64,000 nucleotides of DNA from Myxococcales bacterium (GTDB lineage Bacteria > Myxococcota_A > Polyangia > Polyangiales > JADJMO01), in assembly GCA_016709545.1 (NCBI GenBank), contig JADJMO010000010.1, positions 62,001-126,000 on the forward strand, in the 5' to 3' direction. The position numbers were made by a program, and so were the translations under genes. The notes beneath the pieces are model-generated. The model made no database searches and was not told the origin of the DNA. It worked only from the letters and a program-made list of their open reading frames with translations. Positions 26,757 to 35,524 of this stretch are shown here, piece by piece. The first letter of the stretch is position 1, and the number at the start of each line of letters is the position of its first letter.

Positions 26757-29066
26757 ATGACGCAGCGGGCGATCGTGATCTCTCCGCCCCTGTCGGTGGC
26801 GCGGGACTTCATCGACTACCCGTACCTGAGCGATCTCGGCGCCGTGCAGCTCGCGGCCGTGCTGCGGGCTGCGGGAATCGCGGTCACGCTGGTCGACGCC
26901 TTCGCCCTGCCGGGCTCGGGACTCACCCCCGTCGGTGACCGCCTGCTGCTCGGCGCCCCCATGGCCGAGCTGCTCGCCGCCTCGCCGCTCGAGGGGCTCG
27001 GCGCGCGCGATCTCGTCGTCGTCACGTATGGCCCCTTCCACCGTCCGCCGGCGCGTACCGCCGAGCTCGGCGAGCTGCTCGCCGCGATCCGCGCTCGTGC
27101 ACCCGAGGCCTACCTCCTCCTCGCCGACGCGTACCAGTCGGGCCAGCACTACGTGGAGGCGAGCGTCGAGGCCGTCCTCACCGCGCACCCCGAGGTCGAC
27201 GCCTGGCTGAAGTACGAAGGCGAGGAGACCCTCCTCGAGATCGCCCACGCGGTCGCCGAGGGCCGCGGTCCGCGCGGCGGTGTCCATGGGGCCGAGCCCG
27301 ACCTCGACGCGCTGCCGTTGCCCGCGTGGGATCTGGTCGACCTCCGCGCGCGGGACCGCTTCCTCGCGCGCTTCGTCCGCGACCTCGGCCGCGGCGCGTG
27401 GGCGTTCCCCGTCGACGGGCGCACGCTCCCGCTGGTCACCTCCCGCGGCTGCCCGTTCCGTTGCGTGCACTGCAGCTCGAACCCCGGCCGCGCGGAGGGC
27501 GCACCCAAGACCCAGCGGCGGCTGTCTCCCGAGCGCCTGCGCGCCCATCTCGAGGCGCTCGTCCGGGTACACGGCGCGACGCGGCTCGCGGTCCTCGACG
27601 AGCTCGTCAACGTCCACGCAGCGCACTTCGACCACTTCCTCTCGCTCGTCGAGGCGCTCGACGTGGCCTTCGACGTGCCGAACGGCATGCGCGCCGACTA
27701 CCTCTCCGCCGCGCACCTGCGCCGCATGCGCGGGCGCGTCACCACCGTGAGCGTGAGCGCCGAGAGCGGCGTCCCGAGGGTGGTGCGCGACGTCGTCGGC
27801 AAGCAGCTCGATCTCGCCGAGGTCGCCCGCGTCGCCGAGGACGCCCACCGCGAGGGGGTGCCTCTCCTCATCCACTTCATCGTGGGCCTGCCAGGCGAGA
27901 CCGCCGAGGAGATCAACGCCACGCTCGCCTGGGCGCTCGAGCTCCACGACCGCTTCGGCGCGTGGCCCGCGGTGCAGTTCGCGACCCCGCTGCCCGGAAC
28001 CGCGCTCGCCAAGGGTCGCGCGTTGCCGGTCGTCGACGACTGGGGCCCGCACTTCCAGACCGCGCCGAGCCAGCCCGGCGCGCTCGTGTCGGCCGCCGAT
28101 CTCGTGCGCTTCAAGTGGACCTTCGACCAGCGCCTCGCGGCCTCGCAGGGCCCGGCCAAGCTGATCATGAACGTCACCTACGTGTGCAACAACCACTGCA
28201 CGTTCTGTGCGGTGGGCACGCGCACGCAGGTCGACGGGCACCCCCCGCGCCAGCGCGAGTACCTCGAAGAGTACCGGCGGCAGGGCGTGCGCATGGTCGA
28301 CTTCGACGGCGGCGAGCCCACGCTCCACCCCGAGCTGCTCTCGCTGGTGCGCTACGCGCGCAAGCTCGGCTACGAGCGGGTCAACGTCACGACCAACGGG
28401 CGCCTGTGCTTCTACGAGGACTACGCGCGCAAGCTCGCCAACTCCGGCGTCACGACGCTCCTGTTCAGCGTGCACGGCCCCGACGCCCGCACCCACGCCC
28501 AGCAGGTCGGCGTCGCCGAGGCCTTCGAGCAGACCGTCGGCGGCATCCGCAACTGCGTGCGTCACGCGCCGGCCGGGGTCGAGCTCGGCATGAACGTCAC
28601 GATCACCAAGGGCAACTTCCGGCTGCTGCCCGAGCTCGCCGAGCTCGCCCTCGACCTCGGCCTCCCCTGGCTCAACCTGCAGTTCCTCACGCCGTTCGGC
28701 CGCGCGACGCAGTGGGTGGCCCCCGACACGGCGGAGGCCGCGAAGATCGCCTGCGGCGTCATCGATCGCCACCGCGACCACATGAAGATCCAGCTCATCA
28801 ACCTGCCGTTCTGCTTCGCGCCGGGTTACGAGGCGCACCTCCTCGGCGACCTCTCCAAGCTCGAGCGCCACATGGTGTTCGTGAACAACGAGTCGGTGAA
28901 CCTCGCGCAGTACCTGGCCGAGCGCCGCACCCGCAAGCCCGTGTGCGCGAGCTGCCCGCACGCCTGCTTCTGCGGGGGGTTCTACGACCTCGAGTCCTCG
29001 CCCGAGCCGCCATGGCTGGTCGCGCCCGAGGATCTGCTCCGGCCCATCCGTCGTGCCGCGCCGTGA
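26757..29066 (+). CDS. B12-binding-type radical SAM protein with two rSAM domains
   Basis: 769 residues from ATG 26757. Residues 1-170 resemble the Rossmann-like cobalamin-binding domain of class B rSAM enzymes (RAIVISPPLSVARDF, then AVQLAAVLRAAGIAVTLVDA), although the DxHxxG histidine motif is absent. The first rSAM domain has GCPFRCVHCSS (Cys232, 236, 239), and HFIVGLPGET as in cobalamin/HemN-type enzymes. The second rSAM domain has VCNNHCTFC (Cys477, 481, 484) and FDGGEPTLHP. The C-terminus has a Cys-rich CASCPHACFCGGFY. Cobalamin rSAM enzymes often methylate unactivated carbons or remodel rings. The stop overlaps the start of the polytopic membrane protein (GTGA), so the two are coupled. 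Confidence 0.85.
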   Translation: MTQRAIVISPPLSVARDFIDYPYLSDLGAVQLAAVLRAAGIAVTLVDAFALPGSGLTPVGDRLLLGAPMAELLAASPLEGLGARDLVVVTYGPFHRPPARTAELGELLAAIRARAPEAYLLLADAYQSGQHYVEASVEAVLTAHPEVDAWLKYEGEETLLEIAHAVAEGRGPRGGVHGAEPDLDALPLPAWDLVDLRARDRFLARFVRDLGRGAWAFPVDGRTLPLVTSRGCPFRCVHCSSNPGRAEGAPKTQRRLSPERLRAHLEALVRVHGATRLAVLDELVNVHAAHFDHFLSLVEALDVAFDVPNGMRADYLSAAHLRRMRGRVTTVSVSAESGVPRVVRDVVGKQLDLAEVARVAEDAHREGVPLLIHFIVGLPGETAEEINATLAWALELHDRFGAWPAVQFATPLPGTALAKGRALPVVDDWGPHFQTAPSQPGALVSAADLVRFKWTFDQRLAASQGPAKLIMNVTYVCNNHCTFCAVGTRTQVDGHPPRQREYLEEYRRQGVRMVDFDGGEPTLHPELLSLVRYARKLGYERVNVTTNGRLCFYEDYARKLANSGVTTLLFSVHGPDARTHAQQVGVAEAFEQTVGGIRNCVRHAPAGVELGMNVTITKGNFRLLPELAELALDLGLPWLNLQFLTPFGRATQWVAPDTAEAAKIACGVIDRHRDHMKIQLINLPFCFAPGYEAHLLGDLSKLERHMVFVNNESVNLAQYLAERRTRKPVCASCPHACFCGGFYDLESSPEPPWLVAPEDLLRPIRRAAP

Positions 29067-30877
29067 AGCTAGGCGCGTTCGTCCTCGCGATCCTGTTCTC
29101 GGTCGTGCTCTCTCGCCCGGCCAGCGCGCGGTGCGGACCGGAGGCGCAGGAGTGGGTTCGCCGTTGCGCCAAGGCCGAGGCCGTCCCCATGTCGCTCGGC
29201 GGCTGCCCGGCCGGCGTGGCGATCGTCGAGGTGCCCACCGCCGCGCTCTCCGTCGAGCTCTCTCGCGCACCGAAGGGCTTTCGGCGCGTGGGCGCGTTCG
29301 GCCTCTCGCCCATCGGCGATTTCGCGGACTGGAAGCTCGAGCCCGCCGCTCGTCGGCAGGCCTTCGACGCCCTTGCTGCGTGCGTCGAGCGCGAGCCACC
29401 CGAGGCCCTGCTCACCCGCGAGGGCGCGCCCGCAGCGCCGTCGTCGCCGATCGCACGCATACCCTGGCTGTTCGTCGTCGCGGCCGTGCTCGCCGCGTTC
29501 GTCGCGTTCTCGCTGCGCGCCTCGCTGCGTTCGATCGGCCTCGGCACCGCTGCGTTCATCGCGATCGTGCTCGCGCGTCGGGCGTCGACCGCGGCCACGT
29601 TCTTCCACCAGAACGGGCAAGGACCCGACTGGATCGCCGCGGCGCTGCGTGGGGACGCCGGAGAGTACGGCCCCGGATACCCGGAGCTCTTCGGGTGGAT
29701 CGCGACGCGCGCGCGACGCCCCGACCTCGCAGTGTTCGTCGCGCAGGAGCTCCTCGCGGCCACCGTGCCCGTCGCGGGGTTCCTGCTCGTGCGCGCGGTG
29801 GGAGCCTCCCGCGCGGTGGCGCTGGCCGTCGGTGCGCTCCTCACGCTCGACCCGGTGCTCGTGCGGCTCGCGAGGAGCGAGTCGTATTTCGCGACCATCG
29901 TCGCGCTCCTGTTCCTCGCGGCGGCGCTGCTCACGACGGCGTTCGCGGAGACCGCGCGGGCGCCGCGACTCACCGCGACGGTGGGCGCGGCCCTCCTGAT
30001 CGCGCAGGCCGGCCGCATCCACCCGCTCGCCTGGGTGCCGTGCGCGATGGTCCCGCTCGTCCTGCTGACGCTGCCAGGTCGAGGACGCGCGCGCGAGGCC
30101 AGCGGCGTCGCGCTCGCGTGCGCGGTGGCCTCGACGCTCTGGGTGCTGCCGACGATGCGCGCGGCGCTCGGCGGTGCGCTGGGCCACGGCTTCCTGCCCG
30201 GGGCTCGGGCGCTGTTCGTGGAGCGGCTCTGGCCCTTCGCGCTCGCGCTCGCGATCGTCGGTGGGCTCGCGATGGCTCGGGTGACCCGCGCGTTGGCGCT
30301 GCCGGTCGGCGTGGTGGCCTTCACGACGGTGATCGCCGTGGCCACCAACGTGGTGCGCGCCGACGCCCCGGTGATCCGCAGCTCCTACCTCCACCTCTTT
30401 GCCCCTACCGTCCTCGCGGGACTGGCCGTGCTGGCGCGATGGCAGGCGACGCTGTGGCTCGGGCTCGTCGCGGCGGTGGCCCACGCCGCCCTCGATCGGA
30501 GCACGACGGTCCTCCCGACCGACGCCCGTGAGCTCGCCTTCGCCCTCGAGTGGCGTGAGACCCTCCCCACCGACGCCGAGGTCGCGGCCCTGCAGCGCGT
30601 GGGCGATCGCGTGCTCACGCTACCGCTCTTTCCCGGCCGAACCGCGGCCACCGTGGCGTTGTCGCGAGTGGGAGACGCGCGCTTCACGCGGCCCGCGCGC
30701 TTCTACGTCCGCACGTCGCTCTGCGCGACGCCCGAGGGCGCGCCCCTCTGCGCGGCCTTCGAGAGCACCCACACTCTCCGACCTGTGTCTCGTCGAACCT
30801 TCGAAGCTCGAGCGAGCCTGCCCTGGCTCCCCCTCCCGCCCCACCCCATCGAGGTCGTCGTCTTCGCCGTGGAGTGA
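29063..30877 (+). CDS. Polytopic membrane protein, GT-C glycosyltransferase-like
   Basis: 604 residues from GTG 29063, overlapping the upstream rSAM stop by 4 nt. An N-terminal signal or anchor (LGAFVLAILFSVVLSRPASA) is followed by a small extracytoplasmic domain of about 110 residues with four Cys (RCGPEAQEWVRRC, GGCPAG). At least nine hydrophobic segments then run from about residue 130 to 480, with a loop DWIAAALRGDAGEYGPGYPELFGWI near TM2. That pattern resembles GT-C or ArnT/PMT-type membrane glycosyltransferases using lipid-linked sugars. The C-terminal 100 residues are extracytoplasmic. Coupling with rSAM enzymes suggests it handles a modified lipid or polymer; this is a weak inference. 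Confidence 0.68.
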   Translation: MKLGAFVLAILFSVVLSRPASARCGPEAQEWVRRCAKAEAVPMSLGGCPAGVAIVEVPTAALSVELSRAPKGFRRVGAFGLSPIGDFADWKLEPAARRQAFDALAACVEREPPEALLTREGAPAAPSSPIARIPWLFVVAAVLAAFVAFSLRASLRSIGLGTAAFIAIVLARRASTAATFFHQNGQGPDWIAAALRGDAGEYGPGYPELFGWIATRARRPDLAVFVAQELLAATVPVAGFLLVRAVGASRAVALAVGALLTLDPVLVRLARSESYFATIVALLFLAAALLTTAFAETARAPRLTATVGAALLIAQAGRIHPLAWVPCAMVPLVLLTLPGRGRAREASGVALACAVASTLWVLPTMRAALGGALGHGFLPGARALFVERLWPFALALAIVGGLAMARVTRALALPVGVVAFTTVIAVATNVVRADAPVIRSSYLHLFAPTVLAGLAVLARWQATLWLGLVAAVAHAALDRSTTVLPTDARELAFALEWRETLPTDAEVAALQRVGDRVLTLPLFPGRTAATVALSRVGDARFTRPARFYVRTSLCATPEGAPLCAAFESTHTLRPVSRRTFEARASLPWLPLPPHPIEVVVFAVE

Positions 30878-30888
30878 TCGCGACTCGC

Positions 30889-30897
30889 TGCTATCAT
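30889..30897 (+). promoter_or_regulatory. Extended -10 promoter (TGCTATCAT), leaderless
   Basis: TGC plus TATCAT (five of six to TATAAT) ends 7 nt before ATG 30905, consistent with a leaderless lipoprotein transcript. Confidence 0.5.
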
Positions 30898-30904
30898 CGA
30901 TGGG

Positions 30905-31606
30905 ATGCGGCGCGAGCACTGGACTTCCCTCGTCGTCGCCTCCTTGCCCGTCGCGCTCGCTGTGTGGCTCACGGGAGTGGGGTGTGCGACCGGCGATCAA
31001 GTCGAAGACGACGGCCCCGAGACCGGTCCGGTCGGTGACGGTGGAGGCGACACCTCCACGGGCGACGCGAAGACCGACGGCGGCGCCGACGCACCCAAGG
31101 ACACGGGTCTCAGCTGCCCCGACTCCGGTGCGTTGAACACCTGCGCCACGGTGCAGGACATGGGCACCATCGCCGCGGGCGCCAGCAAGTCCGTCACGAG
31201 CTCGCTGCCGATCACCGGCGCGAGCGAGCGCTGGTACAAGGTCACGTTCCAGAACCTCGACCAGCCGAGCGTGCACCCTCGCATCAAGATCAGCGCCACC
31301 GCGGGCGGCGCCGACGCGGGCACGCCGTTCCTCTTCGAGGTGATGAAGTCGTGCTCGAAGGACAACGTCACCTGCGGCGACGAAGACGCGACCACGGCCA
31401 CCAAGGTCGCCGACTTCGAGATGCGCTACCGCGACGACCCCGACGGCGGAGACGGCGCGCCCCTCGAGGATCCGCCCGATGGCCCCGACGACGCGCGCAT
31501 CCCGATCAAGGTCGGCACCGGCGGCACGGTCTACATCCGCGTCTTCCGCGCGAGCACCACGCCGCCGACCGTGTGCGACACGTTCAAGATCGACTTCACC
31601 AACTGA
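30905..31606 (+). CDS. Lipoprotein with PPC-like domain
   Basis: 233 residues. A signal peptide ends at LTGVGC, followed by an acidic DDGPETGP / GGDTSTGD linker to about residue 65. The C-terminal ~165 residues have the strand pattern of a bacterial pre-peptidase C-terminal (PPC)-like beta-sandwich: DMGTIAAGASKSV, ERWYKVTF, HPRIKISAT and TVYIRVFRA. Paired Cys (SCSKDNVTC) may form a disulfide. PPC domains usually sit on secreted enzymes, but no catalytic domain is fused here. The stop is 4 nt from the convergent expansin-like gene's stop. Function unknown. Confidence 0.7.
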   Translation: MRREHWTSLVVASLPVALAVWLTGVGCATGDQVEDDGPETGPVGDGGGDTSTGDAKTDGGADAPKDTGLSCPDSGALNTCATVQDMGTIAAGASKSVTSSLPITGASERWYKVTFQNLDQPSVHPRIKISATAGGADAGTPFLFEVMKSCSKDNVTCGDEDATTATKVADFEMRYRDDPDGGDGAPLEDPPDGPDDARIPIKVGTGGTVYIRVFRASTTPPTVCDTFKIDFTN

Positions 31607-31610
31607 AGGC

Positions 31611-32423
31611 CTAGAGGTTGGCCTTGCCGGTCAAGAACTGGCCGGCGATCCCCGCGGCCGGCCAGTCGAAGGTCTCCTCGAGCACCTTGCCGTCGACCGA
31701 CGTGAGACGGAGCGTGAACGGTCCCTTGCCGAACCCTCCACCGTCCGTCAGCGTGCCGTCGCTCCCTCGCGTCAACGCGACGTACGCCGTGTGGTTCTTG
31801 CTCTTCACCTCCACCTTGGCGAGCGGCAGCCGCGCATTGCGCACCCAGAGGCTCGTCCACCACTCGCTCGAGCCGGTCTGGAACTCGTACATCACGTTGC
31901 CCGTGGCGGGACACTCGGCGAAGGACCAGGTCATCTTGCGCGGGTACTCGCCGCTGTCGAGCAGCGCGTAGGCCTCCGGGCTCACGTCGATGCTGTTGGG
32001 CGTGGTGTCGCCGTAGGTCACGACGCGGAGGATCGCGGACTTGCCCTTGGCCGTCTTCACGGAGATGCAGGCGTCGCAGTAGTTCGCGACGTTCGGGATG
32101 CCGTTCCAGAGGCCCGCGAGCAAGAGGCCCTCGGCCTTGCGCACGGCGGTCGCGTATTTGGTGCCCGGGGCACAGGCGTTGTGCCATTTGGTCTCGTCCA
32201 AGTCGACGGGACCGAGGTGGAACTCACCACCCTCGTGCGGTGTGCCGATGGGCGTGCCACCGCCCGCGTCGACGGGCGGGCCGGTGTCGACGGGCGGCGT
32301 GGTGGTGGTGCCGGTGTCGACGATCGGATCGCCATCCGCGGTCGTGGCCGCGTCGGACGTCGAATCCACCGGATCGGATCCACACGCAGAGAGACCGAGC
32401 AACAAGAAGAATGCGCGACGCAT
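31611..32423 (-). CDS. Expansin-like (EXLX1-type) lipoprotein
   Basis: 270 residues from ATG 32423. Lipobox LLGLSAC is followed by a Thr/Asp/Gly/Pro linker (to about residue 60). The D1 domain (about 65-165) is a double-psi beta-barrel with YCDACISVKTAKGKSAILRV and the expansin-type SIDVSPEAYALL, whose Asp matches the essential Asp of bacterial expansins. The D2 domain (about 170-268) is CBM63-like with EWWTSLWVRNARLPLAKVEV, the paired Trp forming a flat sugar-binding face, and GPFTLRLTSVDGK. Expansins loosen cellulose or peptidoglycan networks without hydrolysis. Being a lipoprotein is unusual for the family, as it anchors the protein to the bacterium's own membrane. Confidence 0.85.
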   Translation of the reverse strand: MRRAFFLLLGLSACGSDPVDSTSDAATTADGDPIVDTGTTTTPPVDTGPPVDAGGGTPIGTPHEGGEFHLGPVDLDETKWHNACAPGTKYATAVRKAEGLLLAGLWNGIPNVANYCDACISVKTAKGKSAILRVVTYGDTTPNSIDVSPEAYALLDSGEYPRKMTWSFAECPATGNVMYEFQTGSSEWWTSLWVRNARLPLAKVEVKSKNHTAYVALTRGSDGTLTDGGGFGKGPFTLRLTSVDGKVLEETFDWPAAGIAGQFLTGKANL

Positions 32424-32505
32424 GTTCGAAGCGTACACGAGCCCGACGACTCGTCGCGCTCCGCGAGCGGCACGCCTCGTGCACCGTCTCGGGAGGGGTG
32501 CTCCG

Positions 32506-32925
32506 ATGTCGCAGACCATTGTCGCCAGTGTCATGACCACGCCGCCGATCACCGTGCCCGCCCAGGCCACGGTGCGCGAGGCGCTCGCAATCCTCGAATC
32601 GCTCGCGCTGCGTCACCTGCCGGTGATCGACGACCAGCACCGACTCCTCGGGGTCGTCAGCGAGCGCGAGCTGCACAGCCTGTATTCGTCTCGCATCGAG
32701 CTCACGGTGGACGCGCCGCTGCTCGCGCGCGCGGCGCTCGGGCGACACGTGAGTCTGGTCATGATCAAGGACCCGGTCAGCATCGAGGCCGAGGCGCCGC
32801 TCCGCGACGCCATCGAGAAGATGCTGCAGACGCACCTGAGCGCACTGCCGGTGCTGCGCGACGGCATCGTCGTCGGCGTCCTCAGCTACGTGGACGTGCT
32901 GCGCGCGTTCCATCGCCTCTTGTGA
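32506..32925 (+). CDS. CBS-domain pair protein
   Basis: 139 residues, a tandem CBS pair (Bateman module) with nothing else. First CBS: VASVMTTPPITVPAQATVREAL and RHLPVIDDQHRLLGVVSERELH. Second: VMIKDPVSIEAEAPLRDAIEKM and SALPVLRDGIVVGVLSYVDVLRAF. Such stand-alone modules bind adenine nucleotides or SAM and regulate partner proteins. GGGAGGGG lies 6-8 nt before the ATG, a strong ribosome site. It is divergent from the expansin-like gene and convergent with the CHAD gene; no partner enzyme is adjacent. Confidence 0.88.
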   Translation: MSQTIVASVMTTPPITVPAQATVREALAILESLALRHLPVIDDQHRLLGVVSERELHSLYSSRIELTVDAPLLARAALGRHVSLVMIKDPVSIEAEAPLRDAIEKMLQTHLSALPVLRDGIVVGVLSYVDVLRAFHRLL

Positions 32926-33020
32926 TTCGCCGCACGGATTTCGTCCAGCGGCACCCCCTGCGGCCCCCTCGCCGTCGACGTCACGTTCTCGAAGCTGAAG
33001 TGACCGCTGGGGGGCGCGCA

Positions 33021-33731
33021 TCAGCACTCGCCCAGGGCCACCCGGACCAGCGGCCACGCCGAGAGGGCGCGTCGCTCGGCATCGACGAGCGCCTCCCTGA
33101 GCGCGCGCCGATACGCCAGCACCGGCCTCGTGGCGGAGGCTCGCTTCGCCCGCTCGATGGCCATCTGGAGATCGTTCAGGTCGCCGAGCCGCGACTGGAG
33201 ATCGACGAAGCACTCCGGCCGATCGGCGCCGGACCACTCGAGCGCGAAGCGCACCCGCCGCACCGCGCGGCGGAAGGCGTGCATCGCCTCCCAGTCGCCC
33301 TCGACCAGCGCCTCTCCGCGGAGCAGCGCCTTCGTGGCGAGTCTCCCGGTCTCGCGAACGACCCGTCGAGCCGTGAGGGGCTTCGCACGTTCCAGTGACG
33401 AGACGAGCGCGGCGGCGCGCGCGCCCCGCATCACGCGCGACAGAGCCTTCGCTGCCGTGACGCGCTCCTTGCGCAGCTCGACCGCGAGGCTGGGAGGCAT
33501 CGCCGGCTGCGAGAGCTGGACATCGAGGTCGCGCACCGCCGCCGCCGCGCGACGCAGCCAGCGAATCTCGGCACCGAGCGCGTCGTCGTCCGCGAGCAGC
33601 ACCCACACGCGCAGGCGCGCGAGCGCGACGCGGAGCTGGTGCACCGACGCCGGCGTCACCTCCTCGGCGAGGACGCCGAGGTGCAGGCGCAGGTGCTCGA
33701 GCGAGGGCCGAAGCGGGATCCGTGCGGCCAT
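33021..33731 (-). CDS. CHAD-domain protein
   Basis: 236 residues, all-helical with conserved CHAD features: basic VHQLRVALARLRVWV near residue 30, conserved His and Arg for polyphosphate binding, and a LGDLNDLQMAIERAK motif near the end. CHAD proteins bind polyphosphate granules. Unlike many CHAD genes, no CYTH domain or polyphosphate kinase is adjacent. High Arg content fits the family. Upstream and downstream neighbours are not obviously related. Confidence 0.82.
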   Translation of the reverse strand: MAARIPLRPSLEHLRLHLGVLAEEVTPASVHQLRVALARLRVWVLLADDDALGAEIRWLRRAAAAVRDLDVQLSQPAMPPSLAVELRKERVTAAKALSRVMRGARAAALVSSLERAKPLTARRVVRETGRLATKALLRGEALVEGDWEAMHAFRRAVRRVRFALEWSGADRPECFVDLQSRLGDLNDLQMAIERAKRASATRPVLAYRRALREALVDAERRALSAWPLVRVALGEC

Positions 33732-33781
33732 GCCGCCGACGATGCTCCGCCCCGGTCAGAGCCGCAACGGACCCGCGATGC

Positions 33782-35365
33782 TCACCAGCAGTCGTGTCCA
33801 CCAGGGCAGCTGCCCTCGGGGTCGGCGTCCGCGAACGGCACCTTGGCCTCGTACTCGATGTACCCGGCCGCGCAGGTCTTGCCGAGGTCGAGCGAGAGGC
33901 ACAGCGCCTCGCGCGAGTAGAGCTTGCTGCTCTTGTTGCTCGCCGTGAGGCGCAGCCGGAACGCCACCGTCTTGCCGTCGGGCAGCAGGCCGACGTCGCG
34001 CAGACCCGAGTTGGCCACGCCGACGGCGATCGCCTGGGTGCTCTTGACGTCGAGGTCGATGGTGAACGCGTCGCCGCCGAGGCCGTCGGTGCGCCGCATC
34101 AGCGTGACCACGGGCCCCTCGCTCGGCTGCACGAAGCGGTCGAGGCCCGCCATGGGGCCGCTGAACGCGGTGAAGGCGCGCGTCGAGAGGTCGAACCAGC
34201 CGAACGGCGACTTCTCCTGGAACACCGTGGCCTCGGCCGAGACCTGACCGCTGATCCCGCTGGGGCCGATCGTGAGGGTCGCCGCGGCCTTGGCCTTCAC
34301 GCGCGTCTTCACCTTGATCGAGGCGTCCACGAGCAGGCCCTTGCCGTCGCGAGACAGCGCGAACCGCGGGAGGGCGTTGCCGATCGGCGTGAGGCTGAAC
34401 GCGAGGCTCTTCGGGTCGATGACCATGAGGTGGTACTGCGGGCCGTCCTTGCTCGGGATCTGCTTCGGATCCGCGAACATCGAGGCGTCGATGCGCTGCA
34501 TGTCGAGGTAGGCGACCACGCGGCCGCCGTCGGCGGGCATCGCGACCGGGCCGAAGCCGGGGAGGTTCTTCACGAACGTCGGCGCGGCGCCGAGGTCGAT
34601 CACGCTGACCGGGTCGGGGTTGGTCCAGGTCTGGGTCGTGTTGGCGGGCACGTCCTCGGCACAGAACGTCGGCGAGAGGAACGCGCGCGTCTCGTCGGGG
34701 AGCACCTCGATCGGCGCGGTGCAGTTCGGCACCGCGAGGCGCGCCACCGGCGTGAGGCCGCTCAGGTCGGCGACCAGCACCTTGGTCTCGGGCTTGTGGT
34801 CGGTGAACCGAGTGTCCGACGCGACGAGCACCTTGTTCGCGGTCGGAAGGAACGCCGCGAACGAGGCGACGCCGCCCAGCTCCTCGCTCACCCGCACGGC
34901 ACCGCTGGCCGCGTCGAGCACGCGGATCTGGTGGTCGTCGCCCTGCACGATCGACCGGTCGTCCGCCGACACGCGGAGCAGCGACACCTTGGCCATCGGC
35001 GTGCTCTGCCAGGCCTTCTTGCCCGTCGCGAGGTCGAGGCCGACGACGGAGCCGTCGGTCGCGAGCGCGTAGCCGAACGCGGCCTTCGGCGAGAAGACGA
35101 AGCGCGTGGGCTGGAAATCGAGCTCGGTGAAGGTCTTCTTGCCGAGGTCGTAGATCACGCTCACGGCGTTGCGCTGCGCGAACACGTAGTCGCCGCGGGG
35201 GGAGACCGTCATCGCGCCCGTCAGCAGCGTCTCGCCCTGGGCGCCGCCCTTCGTGCGGTCGTTGGCGTTGGCGCCGCCCTCGAGTCCTGCGGCCGCGTCC
35301 TGTGGGACGCAGGCTACCGAGAGAGAAGCGAAGAGAGCGAGGCGGAGGAGCGTCGAGCGAAGCAT
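33782..35365 (-). CDS. Lipoprotein, WD40/propeller-like
   Basis: 527 residues from ATG 35365. The signal peptide ends in a lipobox (ASLSVAC). The body consists of repeating units of about 40-50 residues with strands such as AMTVSPRGDYVFAQRNAVSVI, FGYALATDGSVVGLDLATGK and SIVQGDDHQIRVLDAASG, as in PQQ/WD40-type eight-bladed propellers. Several Cys pairs (NCTAP, TFC, CLSLDLGKTC) may be disulfides. The C-terminus ends in CPGGHDCW. No catalytic site seen; a periplasmic scaffold is inferred. It is divergent from the gene at 35525 across 159 bp. Confidence 0.72.
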   Translation of the reverse strand: MLRSTLLRLALFASLSVACVPQDAAAGLEGGANANDRTKGGAQGETLLTGAMTVSPRGDYVFAQRNAVSVIYDLGKKTFTELDFQPTRFVFSPKAAFGYALATDGSVVGLDLATGKKAWQSTPMAKVSLLRVSADDRSIVQGDDHQIRVLDAASGAVRVSEELGGVASFAAFLPTANKVLVASDTRFTDHKPETKVLVADLSGLTPVARLAVPNCTAPIEVLPDETRAFLSPTFCAEDVPANTTQTWTNPDPVSVIDLGAAPTFVKNLPGFGPVAMPADGGRVVAYLDMQRIDASMFADPKQIPSKDGPQYHLMVIDPKSLAFSLTPIGNALPRFALSRDGKGLLVDASIKVKTRVKAKAAATLTIGPSGISGQVSAEATVFQEKSPFGWFDLSTRAFTAFSGPMAGLDRFVQPSEGPVVTLMRRTDGLGGDAFTIDLDVKSTQAIAVGVANSGLRDVGLLPDGKTVAFRLRLTASNKSSKLYSREALCLSLDLGKTCAAGYIEYEAKVPFADADPEGSCPGGHDCW

Positions 35366-35524
35366 GGACGACCCTTCAGCAACGGCGGTGCCAGCGGCGG
35401 ATCCGCAGAAATTCCCGGCGATTCGCGGATCCTCGAAGGGCCCTTTGTGAACGGGGCTCCACGATCGACCGGACAGGCGAGGATTGCCCTTGGCGCGAGG
35501 CCCGACGCTCGCTCTCCTCTCACG

